This document shows positions 9,817 through 19,923 of a stretch of 64,000 nucleotides of DNA, in pieces. The notes beneath the pieces were generated by a model that saw only the letters and a program-made list of their open reading frames with translations, ran no database searches and was not told the origin of the DNA. Position numbers and translations under genes: made by a program. Numbering within the stretch: the stretch's first letter is position 1; the number at the start of each line of letters is the position of its first letter. The stretch comes from Petasospora fabianii (lineage: Eukaryota > Ascomycota > Saccharomycetes > Phaffomycetales > Wickerhamomycetaceae): contig CP048720.1 of assembly GCA_022641835.1 (NCBI GenBank), positions 558,001 to 622,000 of the forward strand, given 5' to 3'.

Positions 9817-10173
9817 GGCTCTTCAACGCTGGTGGCGGCTCTAGCGTACCTAAGGTTGTTGTTCTCCATCTTTCATCCCAGTTCTCTTGTCAATGTGTAC
9901 GTTTTTTTTTTTTTTTTTTAATCGCCAGTGGAGCCGAGCTCGAAAGGCCACTTGTACTGGTTGCCATTTATCAAGTATTAAACAACAGCGGCATCCCCCA
10001 ACGGACGCGTGTTTCCGATCTTGGACTACACATCTCTCCTGTCTGCCTTAGGAGCTTTCACTGTCCTCTTTCTGGAACGAACCGCCCGCTGCAGTGGCTA
10101 AGCGCCCTCCTCCCTTTCCCGCAGTCTTCCTGTACTGATCTGTGTCACTCTCATTTCAATATAGTCAATAGCC
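9817..10173. promoter_or_regulatory. Divergent promoter region CEF1/EFR3
   Basis: 357 bp. It holds an uninterrupted T tract of about 18 (9902-9919), a typical nucleosome-excluding element. It also has an MCB-like ACGCGT (10005-10010) nested in CGG-N10-CCG (10002-10017), a spacing used by some zinc-cluster factors. No gene is seen. Confidence 0.5.
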
Positions 10174-12507
10174 ATGCCGCTCTTCCAGTCCAAACATCAG
10201 ACATTGATCCTCCAGTGTTATCCATCGGGACGAGGCTTTGACAAGAAACCGAACTCGTCCGAGTTAAGCTACTTGCTCTATTACGCCTCGACCAGAAGAC
10301 CAAAACTCGAGAAGGTTGGCCGATTCCTACAAAAGAAGAACAATTCAGACATTGCACGCGGCAGAACTGGTAACGTCCCAGTTACATTGGATATTCTTGA
10401 TGCATTGATGAAAAAGTGTCCTGATGATGTTAACGTCTTTGCTGAAAACATTGTAGCTGTCTTGGATTCAGTTGTCTCCTCCGCAGACTTGGGCCTATGT
10501 CAGCATGCTCAGCCAGTATACCACACACTATGCACAACTCTTAACGGTGAGCTTCTCACAGGTGACCCAACATTCGTTCAAGCATTTGTCACTATGACTA
10601 AGAAATTCCTGAAGCCAACAACGCCGAAGCATAAGGCCAACCCAGTCGAATGGAAGACAATCGCATTACAGTCGGCCGCAAGCTTCGGATCTTCCAAGTT
10701 CATCCAAATGGGCAAAGGTAAGGAAGTGCTCGAGGATATCGTGCCATTGCTTATTTCTGAGATTCACAAACAGTATACTGAGGATAATCTCTTAAAAAAA
10801 ATTGCATCACACACATCAGAACAACATTCCTTGTCGAGATTTAATACGGCCAAGTCAAGCAAAACCGTGGAGGCTGCTGAATCGTCACCGACTCCAATCA
10901 GCACAGATGAACTTGCCTTAAAGGCTTTGAAGGCACTTTTCCATACCACTTCAACATCTCAAATTACTTGGTGTACAAGAGCAGTTGCTGTCTATTTAAC
11001 TGCCCCAAATGAGAAATCTGATGCTGACTGGGCTTCAGCAGTCGTGGAAATGATCACAAATTGGGTTCCGGTTCAATTAAGATTTGTTGTCCTCAGCATC
11101 ATGTTCAAGCTATTGGATAAGAGTGGTGATTACAACAGACAACTGGTGCTTGTGCATATCATTGGCCGTCTTCTTGGATCATCAGTCAGTTTGGTCGGAC
11201 TGAGTGTCCTCGATCACTTGCGCCAACTTATTGAAATACAGATCTACTTGATTGTTCACTCAAGCAGTGCTAATGAGTTAATATTGGCCTATTCTGATGC
11301 AATTGGATCTCTCGCTACACATATTTACTACCAGGACCAGATCGTCGACATGGTTGTGGAACTTCTCATTAAGTTGAAAGAATGGCTCGTCAAGCCTCAC
11401 AAAAAATACGCAATTGTCATGAAGGTGTTACTGGATAACATCAGAAAAGTTCTTATTACTGCTCATGAGCATGCTACTGTCCAAAGAGCACACGTTCCAC
11501 TTGAATTGTTCTCCGATACATTCACACTCCTTGCCTTCCACGATAATGACCTCTCACATGATGACAGCTTCTCCATACAGAGAACATACACCGACTTGTT
11601 GACCAAAGACCTTGAATTGGAGTACCAAGACAGAGATGTAACTAGTGCTGATGCTAACAACTTGATCACTGGTTCTAGTAAGAGTGTTATCAATCAGCTG
11701 TATGAGCAATTGGAAAAGTGTGCTGAGTTGCCTACCGGTACCAACTTCGATCCTCTCTTGAACTTGCTTAGTCTGCTTACAAACAAGTTTGGCATCAACA
11801 CGATGGTAAATGCCGTTCCATTCCTTTTGGAATGGCAATTGACTGAAGACTCTGCTCATGATTCAGCCGCCGTGTTGAGAGATAACTTTGGTTTCACTAT
11901 TGTCTACTTTGCTGCCAAGACTCTTCAGTATGGTGATATCCTTGATCAGATTCTTTCAAGAATCGACTACAGAAAAGAAAATGGCCTTTGGATCATCTCA
12001 TCGTCCTTCCCAACTCAAAAGAGCACAACTCATCCAGAGCTCATCCTCACAAAAACCCAGTTTGAAAGACATCTCCAAGAGAACTACCCATTCCGTGAGA
12101 CCATCCTTAACACACATTATCGCTACAACAACGCAAATACTGTTCAAGTCAGCGAGGCTCATGAAGATGATGTCCACGATGTCTCTATGATGTCTAACTC
12201 CGTCTCTCAGACAGGTTCATTTGCGAATCTTCATCAGCCAACCGCGATGTTTGCCTCCGATAGTAATAGTATCAAGTCTGCGCCATACTCTGCCAGATCG
12301 CTCATGATTGGCCAATTAAACGTGCCAAAGGTACAAGAACTCAGGAAGGCTATCTCTGGTGCCTCGCTGAAAGTCAATGGATATGGACATGTGAACGGAA
12401 ATGGTGCAGTACAGTCGAAACAGCGCACAGATGCTCGCACCTTATTGCAAGAACTATCATTGAGTGACGATCTTGAGGATCAAGGCTCTTTGACCCTCAG
12501 AGGTTAA
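10174..12507 (+). CDS. EFR3: Plasma-membrane PI4-kinase scaffold Efr3
   Basis: 777 residues, close to the 782 of S. cerevisiae. The N terminus has the diagnostic Efr3 block: KHQTLILQCYPSGRGFDKKP and then SELSYLLYYASTRRPKLEKV. The rest is a helical HEAT/ARM-like rod up to about residue 640, with no membrane span, and a serine-rich flexible tail. Efr3 anchors the Ypp1-Stt4 PI4-kinase at plasma-membrane PIK patches. The basic patch of the N-terminal block is the expected membrane contact. No introns. Confidence 0.93.
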   Translation: MPLFQSKHQTLILQCYPSGRGFDKKPNSSELSYLLYYASTRRPKLEKVGRFLQKKNNSDIARGRTGNVPVTLDILDALMKKCPDDVNVFAENIVAVLDSVVSSADLGLCQHAQPVYHTLCTTLNGELLTGDPTFVQAFVTMTKKFLKPTTPKHKANPVEWKTIALQSAASFGSSKFIQMGKGKEVLEDIVPLLISEIHKQYTEDNLLKKIASHTSEQHSLSRFNTAKSSKTVEAAESSPTPISTDELALKALKALFHTTSTSQITWCTRAVAVYLTAPNEKSDADWASAVVEMITNWVPVQLRFVVLSIMFKLLDKSGDYNRQLVLVHIIGRLLGSSVSLVGLSVLDHLRQLIEIQIYLIVHSSSANELILAYSDAIGSLATHIYYQDQIVDMVVELLIKLKEWLVKPHKKYAIVMKVLLDNIRKVLITAHEHATVQRAHVPLELFSDTFTLLAFHDNDLSHDDSFSIQRTYTDLLTKDLELEYQDRDVTSADANNLITGSSKSVINQLYEQLEKCAELPTGTNFDPLLNLLSLLTNKFGINTMVNAVPFLLEWQLTEDSAHDSAAVLRDNFGFTIVYFAAKTLQYGDILDQILSRIDYRKENGLWIISSSFPTQKSTTHPELILTKTQFERHLQENYPFRETILNTHYRYNNANTVQVSEAHEDDVHDVSMMSNSVSQTGSFANLHQPTAMFASDSNSIKSAPYSARSLMIGQLNVPKVQELRKAISGASLKVNGYGHVNGNGAVQSKQRTDARTLLQELSLSDDLEDQGSLTLRG

Positions 12508-12954
12508 GATATATATTCATGTGTGTAATGTAATAGTTAATGACAACTCAAACACTGTTGATCGTAGTAAAATTACTGTGATTATGATCCTATAGCAACC
12601 TTAACACTGTTGGTCGTACTATAAATGATGTAGATTTTGATTAATTAATGCGTTTTGTAAGCAATAAGATAAAAAACGGAATCCCGTTGCATTTTGTAAG
12701 CAACAAAAGAGGAAAAACGGAGTTCCGTCGCTCCGTGCATAATCGACGAAGATAAACGTTACGAACGTTACGAAGGCCTGTAAAGGAGAGCAAAAACAGG
12801 TTCTATGAGCATCAAGAAGGTTACAGTCATTACAAATATGGTTGAGACTTATGGATACAAAAGGATCGCTAGTTGTCGGACTGATAATATGAGCGAAGTT
12901 CTGACTTGATACCCATAAGTGTTCCTATCACCGCACACGAAACAAACAGCCGCG
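12508..12954. promoter_or_regulatory. Upstream region of the MFS gene, two CGG-N4-CCG sites and short repeats
   Basis: 447 bp. An imperfect tandem of about 41 bp (12652-12730, each beginning TTTTGTAAGCAA) carries one inverted CGG pair per copy: CGGAATCCCG at 12677-12686 and CGGAGTTCCG at 12718-12727. Next come two copies of AACGTTACG (about 12755-12772). Paired CGG triplets are the signature of Zn2Cys6 dimers, which often control drug and nutrient transporters. No gene is seen. Confidence 0.6.
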
Positions 12955-14579
12955 ATGAACTCTCTCCATACTCGTCTTCAAGATTTGGTACCAGTGTCGA
13001 GACGAAGCAAGCACATCTCGTTTGCTCTTGTTCTCATTGGAGCTTCACTTGACAACATCAACGTTGGTGGTTCTATTGCCATCGCGTCCAGTGTTGAACG
13101 CCATTTCAACACAGACTCGCCCACAGCGTCATGGACACTCTCGGCTTATGCACTAACACTCGGTTCCTTTATAATCCTTGCGGGAAAGTTGACGGATATT
13201 CTTGGTCCCAAGAGAGTTTTCATGATTGGGTGTCAGTGTTCAGCTATACTCGCTTTGATCTGTGCCGTTATTGAGAGTGAGATTATCGTGTTGATCGTGT
13301 TCAGAGCTTTACAAGGTGTAATGGCAAGTCTGCTGGTTCCTTCAATGTTTGCAGTTGCACATGCATACTACGGTGGGACAGAACATATGATGATCGCCCT
13401 GACCATGGTCATGTTGATGCTTACCTGCTCCAATGATCTTGGTCTGGTCATTGGTGGTGCCCTCTCTTTGACCAACGTTGGATACAAGGGTCTCTACTAC
13501 TTCTCATTTGCCCTTGGTACAGCTGTGTCTGTGATGTTATACTTCATTATGTACCCTGTTGGCACTGATGTTAACAGTAAGAACATGCACTTGAAAAACT
13601 TGGATTTCCCTGGTACCTTCATGATTATCGTTGGTGTGTTGCTTGTCATCTTGGGACTCACTGAAGGTGGTGAGTCCTGGAAGAAGCCAGCTGCTTACGT
13701 TCCTATTCCGGTCGGCTTTGTAATCATTTTATGTGCACTTTACTTTGAGCTTGTCTACATCCATATAAGGACAAGGTGGACTCTCTTAGACAAGAGACGT
13801 TGCCAACCACCCAGAAGGATGAGCGTCTACTGAATAAGCCAGACTGGAGATACGATATTTTGATGATTCTCGCAAGAGAGGCTTTTAAAATTACAAAATT
13901 TATCGTATTTGTATCATCTATGAGCTTACTCTATGCCTCGTTTGTCATTGGTTTTGCTCTTGAAGTCCAGTACGCCCAGGTAATCGTTGGTGACAATAAC
14001 TTGATTGCTGCTCTCAAGAGTCTTCCACTTATCTTGGGAACGACCGTTGGTGCTCTGCTGAGCAAAGAAAATTTGATTTACAAAGTTGGCATGAAGAGAG
14101 TTGTTGTGGGAGCCATGACTGCTAACGTTGCCTGTGCGGTATGGACCTCTTATCGTGACTACACCGTAAAGAACAACTTCTGGAAGTTTACACTTGTTCC
14201 TATGTTCATCTTTGGATTTTTTGTGAGCACATACTTTAATGTCTATATCAACGCTTTGATGAGAAGAACTCCGGGCCATCTTCAAGGTACCGTTTCTGGG
14301 GTTCTCCAAACTTGCGGTCAGGTGGGCATCTGTGTGGGAAACGCTCTTGTTGCGACTGTGTTGGGTGTTCTTGCGCCAGTGACCACTGAAGCAATTAGAG
14401 AACAGTACAACCAAAGATTCAAGCATGCTTATATTATGATGTACAGTGTTCAAGCTGCTGTTGCTGCTATTCTGCTCTTTGTCAAGGACCAGAAGTCAGC
14501 AGATGCTCCAACTGAGGAGGTGAGTTCAGAGAAGGAAGCTGAGGAAGAACAAACTTCTAGTGAAGCTACTATGGCATAG
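12955..14579 (+). pseudogene. MFS transporter of the DHA2/ATR1 type, split by a frameshift (or a sequence error)
   Basis: The first frame starts at the ATG at 12955 (MNSLHTRLQDLVPVSRRSK) and covers about eight membrane spans up to ALYFELVYIHI near 13770. It then runs into unrelated residues and stops at 13833. The second half, in the next frame from about 13770 to 14579, continues with KDKVDSLRQETLPTTQKDER and about six more spans, then an acidic tail. Together they have the 14-span layout of the DHA2 drug:H+ antiporters, with a motif A-like segment GKLTDILGPKR and a motif C-like segment DLGLVIGGAL. Both halves keep clean coding sequence, so any break is recent, or it is a 1-base indel in the assembly. 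Function in aminotriazole, boron or drug export is inferred from family only. Confidence 0.8.
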
Positions 14580-14665
14580 ACTGCTACATTTACACAGAAT
14601 GAAAGAAAGAAAGAAATAAGGGGGGCCCCCGTTATACAAGTCCAGCTTGTAATTACTATCAAAAA

Positions 14666-16372
14666 CTATACAATAGATCTCTTGAGAATGTAGCGGGTCA
14701 TAGCACCAGTACCAGCACCCTTATCTGGCTCACCAACCTCTTCCAAGTGTGGTGGAATTACAGCCTCATCCACTATAGAATCAGTTGGTGGGAAGAAGTA
14801 ACAAGTTGAGTAGTAGACCAAGAAGGCAGAACTGAAGGAATAGAAGTAACCAATGAGATACAAGTTCAACATTCCCACAGGCATTGTAATATTGGTGTTG
14901 ATGTAGGTGGCCAAACCTGGCAACAATGGAACGAAACCAATGATCAGTGGCAGAATAGCTCTCCAATTGGTGCCAAACTTACCAAACTTGTAAATACCAT
15001 TTGGATTATAAAGTTCTGTAACTTTGTACTTCTTCTTGTGTACGAGGAAATAATCACAGATCATCACAGCAGCGATAGGACCCAGGAAGATCGAGTAACC
15101 ACCCATGAATGCAGTCAATGTTGTAGCATTAGCCATAACCTCCCATGGACACAATGCCCAGCCACCGAGAGCCAGGACAATATACTGGCCTCTTCTGATG
15201 TTAACATACTTTGGAAACAGAGCAGTGAGATCATTAGCAGCAGAGATAGAGTTTGCTGAGATGTTGATACCAATCTGGGCGATGAGATAAGAGAATGCAA
15301 CAAAGAAGGCAGCACAGCGACCACCTGGTGTGTCTATCCACTTCTGGGCAATGAGAAGAGGATCCCAAAGGACCTCACCATAGATAATCTCGGAAGCGAT
15401 ACCACCAACGATACCCATTGGGGTGAGAATTCCCTGGTTGACTGGAATGGCATACATCTGAGAAACAACTGAGTATTTGCTCTTAGAGTAACGAGTGAAA
15501 TCATTCACGTTACATGCAAGCGTGGCATATGAGGACAAGTTGGTAGCGATGCATTGAACAATGAGCCAGGAAAGAGAAGATCCCGAAACCTTACTAGGTT
15601 GTGACCAGATCTTCTTGGCTCCACCAGCCCTTTGATTGAGATAGATCATAAGGGCAATACCAACAGTTGGACCTGTGATGAGCTTAAAAACCAAAAATTT
15701 ACGGATCTGTGGGGCCCTGATGTAGTGGAATGGGATACAGATAACGTTGTAGATGAAGTAGCAGAGCATAAGCTGGGATGTGACGGCCGAGCTTGGTATT
15801 TTGTCTTCCATGTTGGCGAAACGTGGGGACATGGCAAGAATCATGGTCTGAATACACTCAGCACCTGTGTAAGCGTTGATACCATAATAGTAACAACCAA
15901 CGATAAATCTGATGATCACGATACAGTAGGAGAAGTAGAAACCGAAAGAAGCTCTTGTCTGCACAGAGAATGGAATATGATAAGTGGATCCGACCAAACC
16001 ATGTACTGATATCAAAATTGCAACCAAGAAGTAACCAATAATGTTACATCCATAGAACAAACCAGGAGAAAGACCCAAATCAATGAACGAACCAGCGATA
16101 CGCCAGGATGAGGCACTGTACATATCCGAGACCCAGTAAGCAAGGAAATGTATTGGTTTCCAAGTCTGATCCTCCAGTGGAGTAGGCTCCATATCACCAT
16201 TTGACCATCTATGGGTATTTACAACATTTTTGACTTTGACGAAGTTATCTACGCGCCTCCAGATAGACTTGTCTCCAGTATAGTTAACTGATGTGTTGGA
16301 AGCCACATCAATGGAGCCAACCTCTTCGAGATCAGCGACGACCTGTGCCTTCGTGTCCTCGGTGTATGACAT
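14666..16372 (-). CDS. NCS1-family nucleobase / allantoin-type permease
   Basis: 568 residues from the ATG at 16370-16372 (MSYTEDTKAQ); a TTG two codons earlier is not used. The soluble N terminus ends in WSNGDMEPTPLEDQTWKP, the hallmark entry to span 1 of the NCS1 family (Fur4, Fui1, Dal4, Thi7 relatives). About 12 hydrophobic spans follow, including AYWVSDMYSASSWRIAG (span 1) and FSVQTRASFGFYFSYCIV. The conserved NDFTRYSKS is the typical NCS1 element before span 7. Substrate cannot be fixed from sequence; uracil, uridine, allantoin, cytosine or a vitamin precursor are possible. It converges on the broken MFS gene (gap 86 bp) and diverges from SCJ1. Confidence 0.85.
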   Translation of the reverse strand: MSYTEDTKAQVVADLEEVGSIDVASNTSVNYTGDKSIWRRVDNFVKVKNVVNTHRWSNGDMEPTPLEDQTWKPIHFLAYWVSDMYSASSWRIAGSFIDLGLSPGLFYGCNIIGYFLVAILISVHGLVGSTYHIPFSVQTRASFGFYFSYCIVIIRFIVGCYYYGINAYTGAECIQTMILAMSPRFANMEDKIPSSAVTSQLMLCYFIYNVICIPFHYIRAPQIRKFLVFKLITGPTVGIALMIYLNQRAGGAKKIWSQPSKVSGSSLSWLIVQCIATNLSSYATLACNVNDFTRYSKSKYSVVSQMYAIPVNQGILTPMGIVGGIASEIIYGEVLWDPLLIAQKWIDTPGGRCAAFFVAFSYLIAQIGINISANSISAANDLTALFPKYVNIRRGQYIVLALGGWALCPWEVMANATTLTAFMGGYSIFLGPIAAVMICDYFLVHKKKYKVTELYNPNGIYKFGKFGTNWRAILPLIIGFVPLLPGLATYINTNITMPVGMLNLYLIGYFYSFSSAFLVYYSTCYFFPPTDSIVDEAVIPPHLEEVGEPDKGAGTGAMTRYILKRSIV

Positions 16373-17208
16373 AATCAAGAGCTTCCTGTTCCCAGAGAGA
16401 GGATAGTGCGAGGTAGATCGACTTGAGGTGAGACCTGGGGTTGTGTCTCAATTATATATTCCCAGGGCCGAAGCATCTCCTGCTTGTCCCGACGGAAAAA
16501 GAAGGAACTCCGCTGCAGCTGATCCTAGTTGACTCGTTTACAAGACAACAGGTAGTTTAGGAGGTGCAGGATCCCGTATAGGCTTATCACAGCGACGAAC
16601 AACCTGGAGTAAATGAGGATTCATTGGAGTGAGGGATTAATGTGATTCCGATCGGCAGCCCCGTGAACACATCAGCTTCATCAAACTCCTTTATGGACGA
16701 TGCACGATATACGAGGGAGTATTCAAAGCTTACGTATTTACCCATATCGTTTAAACCTAGCGCAGCATACACTGACACTCAATATTTCCTCAGATCCTCA
16801 GCTGATAAGGCAGGAGGCACCCGCATGAAGTCGAGAGATAAGCAGCGTATTCTGCCGATCCCAATCTCACATAGCAGCTAGAAACGCTCATTGACGTGAG
16901 ATAAAAGCAGCATCTCTATACCCCAACAGACCACGTGCTTGTTCAAGCCTCAGTATCTGCTCTTTTGTCCCACTGTATAATTAATCAAACTATATGAAGT
17001 AGTTGGAGTAATCATCATATGAATTGGTCACGTGAGTGATCACGTGACCACTAATTCCAAGTCACGTGCCAAAACACACATCCTCAAAAATTACGCGAAA
17101 CGTTTGATTCGCGAAACAATCGATTGATCGGAGAAAAGTCCAGAATTGACACATATCACATTAGTCTTCTTAAGTCATCGATACCGATACAAGGACCATT
17201 TTAGGGCT
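16373..17208. promoter_or_regulatory. Divergent NCS1/SCJ1 promoter with four CACGTG E-boxes
   Basis: 836 bp with no convincing gene. CACGTG occurs at 16932-16937, 17029-17034, 17041-17046 and 17063-17068. Three sit in GTCACGTG or TCACGTGAC context, the form bound by Cbf1. A CGCGAAA-CGTTTGAT-TCGCGAAA element at 17094-17116 is 93-115 bp before the SCJ1 ATG. An 8-bp palindrome CCGATCGG is at 16648-16655. Confidence 0.65.
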
Positions 17209-18315
17209 ATGCAGCTACGACTTTTCGCTCTATTTGTAATCTTTATCGCTTCTGTGTTTGCAGATGTGGATTACTACAAGGTTCTCGGTGTGAGCAGGAG
17301 TGCATCGAACAAGGAGATCAAAAGTGCTTATAGAAATCTCTCTAAGAAGTACCATCCTGATAAGAATCCCGGAGATGATGAAGCTCATCACAAATTCATT
17401 GAGGTAGGTGAAGCATATGATGTACTTGGTGATGAGGAGAAGAAATCCACTTACGATCGTTTCGGCTCAGAGGCTGTGAAGAATGGCGGTAATGGTGGAG
17501 GTGGTCATCACGATCCATTCGGTGGATTTGATCCATTTGGTGGTATGTTTGGTGGTGGGCATGGTCGTCAGAGAGGTGGTAAACCTCGTGGAAGAAACAC
17601 TGAAGTTACACTTGATGTGTCATTGAGGGACTTCTTCAAGGGAAAAGAGGTGGATTTCTCCGTCATGATGCAAAACGTGTGTGGTCATTGTTCTGGTACA
17701 GGTTCTGATGATGGTAAGGATCACCAGTGTTCTGCCTGTAACGGAAGCGGTGTTAAGACTGTGAGAAGACAATTGGCTCCTGGAATGTTCCAGCAGATGC
17801 AGACAACGTGTGATAAGTGTTCTGGAAGAGGTAAAACGTACAAGACACCTTGTAAACAGTGTGGAGGACACGGTGTTGAAAGGGGCCGTAGAGAATACAA
17901 AGTTTGGGTTGATCCCGGTGTTCCAAGAGATCATACACATGTTCTTAAGGGTGAAGGTGATCAGTCTCCTGATTGGATTGCTGGTGACTTGTATTGCCGC
18001 TTTGTTGAGACATCGAAGGAGAACTGGGGGTACAGAAGACGCGAGCAGAACCTTTACCGTACAGAGCCACTCACATTGAAGGAGGCGCTTGCCGGTGGTT
18101 GGACCAGGGAGATACCACACTTTGATGACGAGAATGTGACGATCAGTAAAAAAGCCGGAGAGACGGTGATGAATGGCCATGTTGATATTATCAAGGGCAA
18201 AGGTATGCCTTTAAAAGATAACACAGATGAATTTGGTGACTTGATAATTGAGTACGTGGTGATCAACCCAGGTGGTGTCTCCGACAAGACAAAGTTCATC
18301 AGGGATGAACTATAG
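17209..18315 (+). CDS. SCJ1: ER-lumenal DnaJ (Hsp40) co-chaperone
   Basis: 368 residues from the ATG at 17209; an upstream in-frame extension has no good start and would spoil the signal peptide. A signal peptide covers residues 1 to about 18 (MQLRLFALFVIFIASVFA). The J domain (about 21-85) has the HPD triad in KKYHPDKNPGDD. A Gly/Phe-rich linker follows, then four zinc-binding repeats CGHCSGTG, CSACNGSG, CDKCSGRG and CKQCGGHG, then the substrate-binding C-terminal domain. The last four residues are RDEL, a retention signal of the HDEL/KDEL class. Scj1 stimulates BiP (Kar2) in folding and in ER quality control. The length matches ScScj1 (377). Confidence 0.95.
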   Translation: MQLRLFALFVIFIASVFADVDYYKVLGVSRSASNKEIKSAYRNLSKKYHPDKNPGDDEAHHKFIEVGEAYDVLGDEEKKSTYDRFGSEAVKNGGNGGGGHHDPFGGFDPFGGMFGGGHGRQRGGKPRGRNTEVTLDVSLRDFFKGKEVDFSVMMQNVCGHCSGTGSDDGKDHQCSACNGSGVKTVRRQLAPGMFQQMQTTCDKCSGRGKTYKTPCKQCGGHGVERGRREYKVWVDPGVPRDHTHVLKGEGDQSPDWIAGDLYCRFVETSKENWGYRRREQNLYRTEPLTLKEALAGGWTREIPHFDDENVTISKKAGETVMNGHVDIIKGKGMPLKDNTDEFGDLIIEYVVINPGGVSDKTKFIRDEL

Positions 18316-18545
18316 ACCTGTATAAAGGGCCAGCTGATGAATTTAATGTACCGTATAGATCTTATTGCCCTATGGTAGGTAGTTTTTACGCACACCCTGA
18401 TCGATGATCAGCCATAGTAAAAGAATGCAAACTTTTCATTAGTAAAAAAACATAGACATCAAGCCAAATCTAGATAGAAATCAGAACTAAAAGAAACAAC
18501 CAAAAATTGGACATAAAACCATCATCAAAAACCTCTTAAAATCTT

Positions 18546-19202
18546 TTACAAGGTCATTTCGTAATCATCGTTGGAGCCGTCAAGGTGAGCATCCTCATGA
18601 GACTGATCATACAGGGAGTAATTAACGTTGACGATCTCCTCCTGATGCATAGTGTAGCTCTTGTTAATCTCACGATATCCCTCCAGCATGTAGGATTCGA
18701 CTTCAGCTGATGGGGAGGGGGAGATCTTCATTGGGACGCTGTTGAAGACGTTTGGTGTGAGTGGGCGCTCAGATTGCGATGCCAAGGAGCCAGAGGATTT
18801 CTGTGCGAGTTCCCTGGTGTGTTTGGCAAGTGGATCGTTCTCCGTGTTAACAAAACAGTCAAGTGACGGTTTCTGGACGATAGTGGAGTGCTCAGTGTTC
18901 CCCACACGGACAACTCTAATGTTGCCATAGGGGCTCTGCTGGATGACTCCACCATGAGGATGCTCAAAGACGGGCCAATCGTGCTCAGGCGTCTCTTGAC
19001 GGCGCTCATTCGAGCACGACTTCTTTGTGGACTGTGTATCGTCTGACAAGCGTCGTTTGGCTCTCTTGATTAGGGGGCTCTGGTGGGCACTGTGTGGTGA
19101 GCGTGGAGCCTGTGCGGTTGGACTGAAGAGCGGAGAGTTCTCCATCAGCCATGCCTCAGGCATGTAGCCCGGACGGGGCGAGCTGTGGTCCAGAAACAAC
19201 AT
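18546..19202 (-). CDS. Uncharacterised disordered protein with many SP/TP sites
   Basis: 218 residues from the ATG at 19200-19202 (MLFLDHSSPRPGYM). Other possible starts are the Met 13 and 19 codons later. The open frame extends about 48 codons upstream but only from TTG. The sequence is mostly low in hydrophobic residues and has several proline-directed sites (ENSPLFSPTAQAPRSPHSAH, ERPLTPNVFN, KISPSPSAE) next to basic KRAKRR, suggesting a nuclear CDK or MAPK target. The C-terminal part (EGYREINKSYTMHQEEIVNV) may be a short conserved helix, ending acidic. I do not recognise the family. Two CACGTG sites are about 190-205 bp upstream. Confidence 0.65.
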   Translation of the reverse strand: MLFLDHSSPRPGYMPEAWLMENSPLFSPTAQAPRSPHSAHQSPLIKRAKRRLSDDTQSTKKSCSNERRQETPEHDWPVFEHPHGGVIQQSPYGNIRVVRVGNTEHSTIVQKPSLDCFVNTENDPLAKHTRELAQKSSGSLASQSERPLTPNVFNSVPMKISPSPSAEVESYMLEGYREINKSYTMHQEEIVNVNYSLYDQSHEDAHLDGSNDDYEMTL

Positions 19203-19389
19203 TAAGGCTCTCCCTAGTGAACAAAGTGGCGGAAGACGAGCGTCTGAGATGGAAGGAACCACCAAATTAGCTGATCGTGTAGAAGAGAGAAGCCGTCTCG
19301 AGACCTCCAACTTCTCAACCTCGCGGCTTTGTTTACGACGTCCCAAAACGGAAGTGCCTGTGGCGCGAACCGATGCAATAAATTTAGTT

Positions 19390-19407
19390 CACGTGCCATG
19401 TCACGTG
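19390..19407. promoter_or_regulatory. Paired CACGTG E-boxes, 12 bp apart
   Basis: CACGTG at 19390-19395 and 19402-19407, about one helical turn apart. They lie upstream of the minus-strand 19202 gene and also overlap the putative start of the plus-strand small gene. Confidence 0.55.
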
Positions 19408-19751
19408 CACATCTACTAGTTGGGCCACATCATTGGTATAGTTATGTCTTCACATTGTTTGTTCTTCCTTGTGGACTGCTCTCCTCAGGTGTCTTACCGT
19501 CTCTAAGAGTCTCACTCTCATGTCCACAATGTGTTGATCTCATTGATGAGGAGTTTACCTGCATTACTCAACTTGATATCATGGATTATCTCAAAAGACC
19601 TAAATGGAATGGTGAAGTGGTAATCAATATCCCAAAGAAGTGCGTGATGATTAGCCTCCAGGCACCATTTCTTGACCAAACAGTCATTGTAAATGGATGT
19701 CGCTTGAAAGTTCCACCAGGAATCTACAGTGATGAGTGCTCGTCTTTTTAA
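19398..19751 (+). CDS. Small hypothetical protein
   Basis: 117 residues if the ATG at 19398 is used; that ATG sits between two E-boxes, so the true start may be elsewhere. The N-terminal half holds a hydrophobic segment, YVFTLFVLPCGLLSSGVL, which could be a signal anchor. The C-terminal half looks like a small folded domain rich in beta strand (GEVVINIPKKCVMISLQAPF, then GCRLKVPPGIYSDECSSF). I do not recognise it. It is listed because the frame fills most of the gap before DML1 and its composition resembles real protein. Alternatives are a 5'-incomplete spliced gene or chance. Confidence 0.35.
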   Translation: MSRAHLLVGPHHWYSYVFTLFVLPCGLLSSGVLPSLRVSLSCPQCVDLIDEEFTCITQLDIMDYLKRPKWNGEVVINIPKKCVMISLQAPFLDQTVIVNGCRLKVPPGIYSDECSSF

Positions 19752-19923
19752 AGAGTAAGGTATTCTTCAAAGAAGAGATGGTCCAGTTGAGCACCGAGTC
19801 CTACGAGATACATTGTGTCAGACAAGCCTTCAGTTGGGAAATAGCATTGCATCATTGAACAATTAGACAGGACACTATGTTACCCAGCTAAATTGACCCA
19901 TTTAGTATTGATGTCCATTTGTT

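Noticed and set aside
16642-16881. 79-codon plus-strand frame in the NCS1/SCJ1 promoter
   Set aside because: No recognisable motif and lies within a regulatory region.
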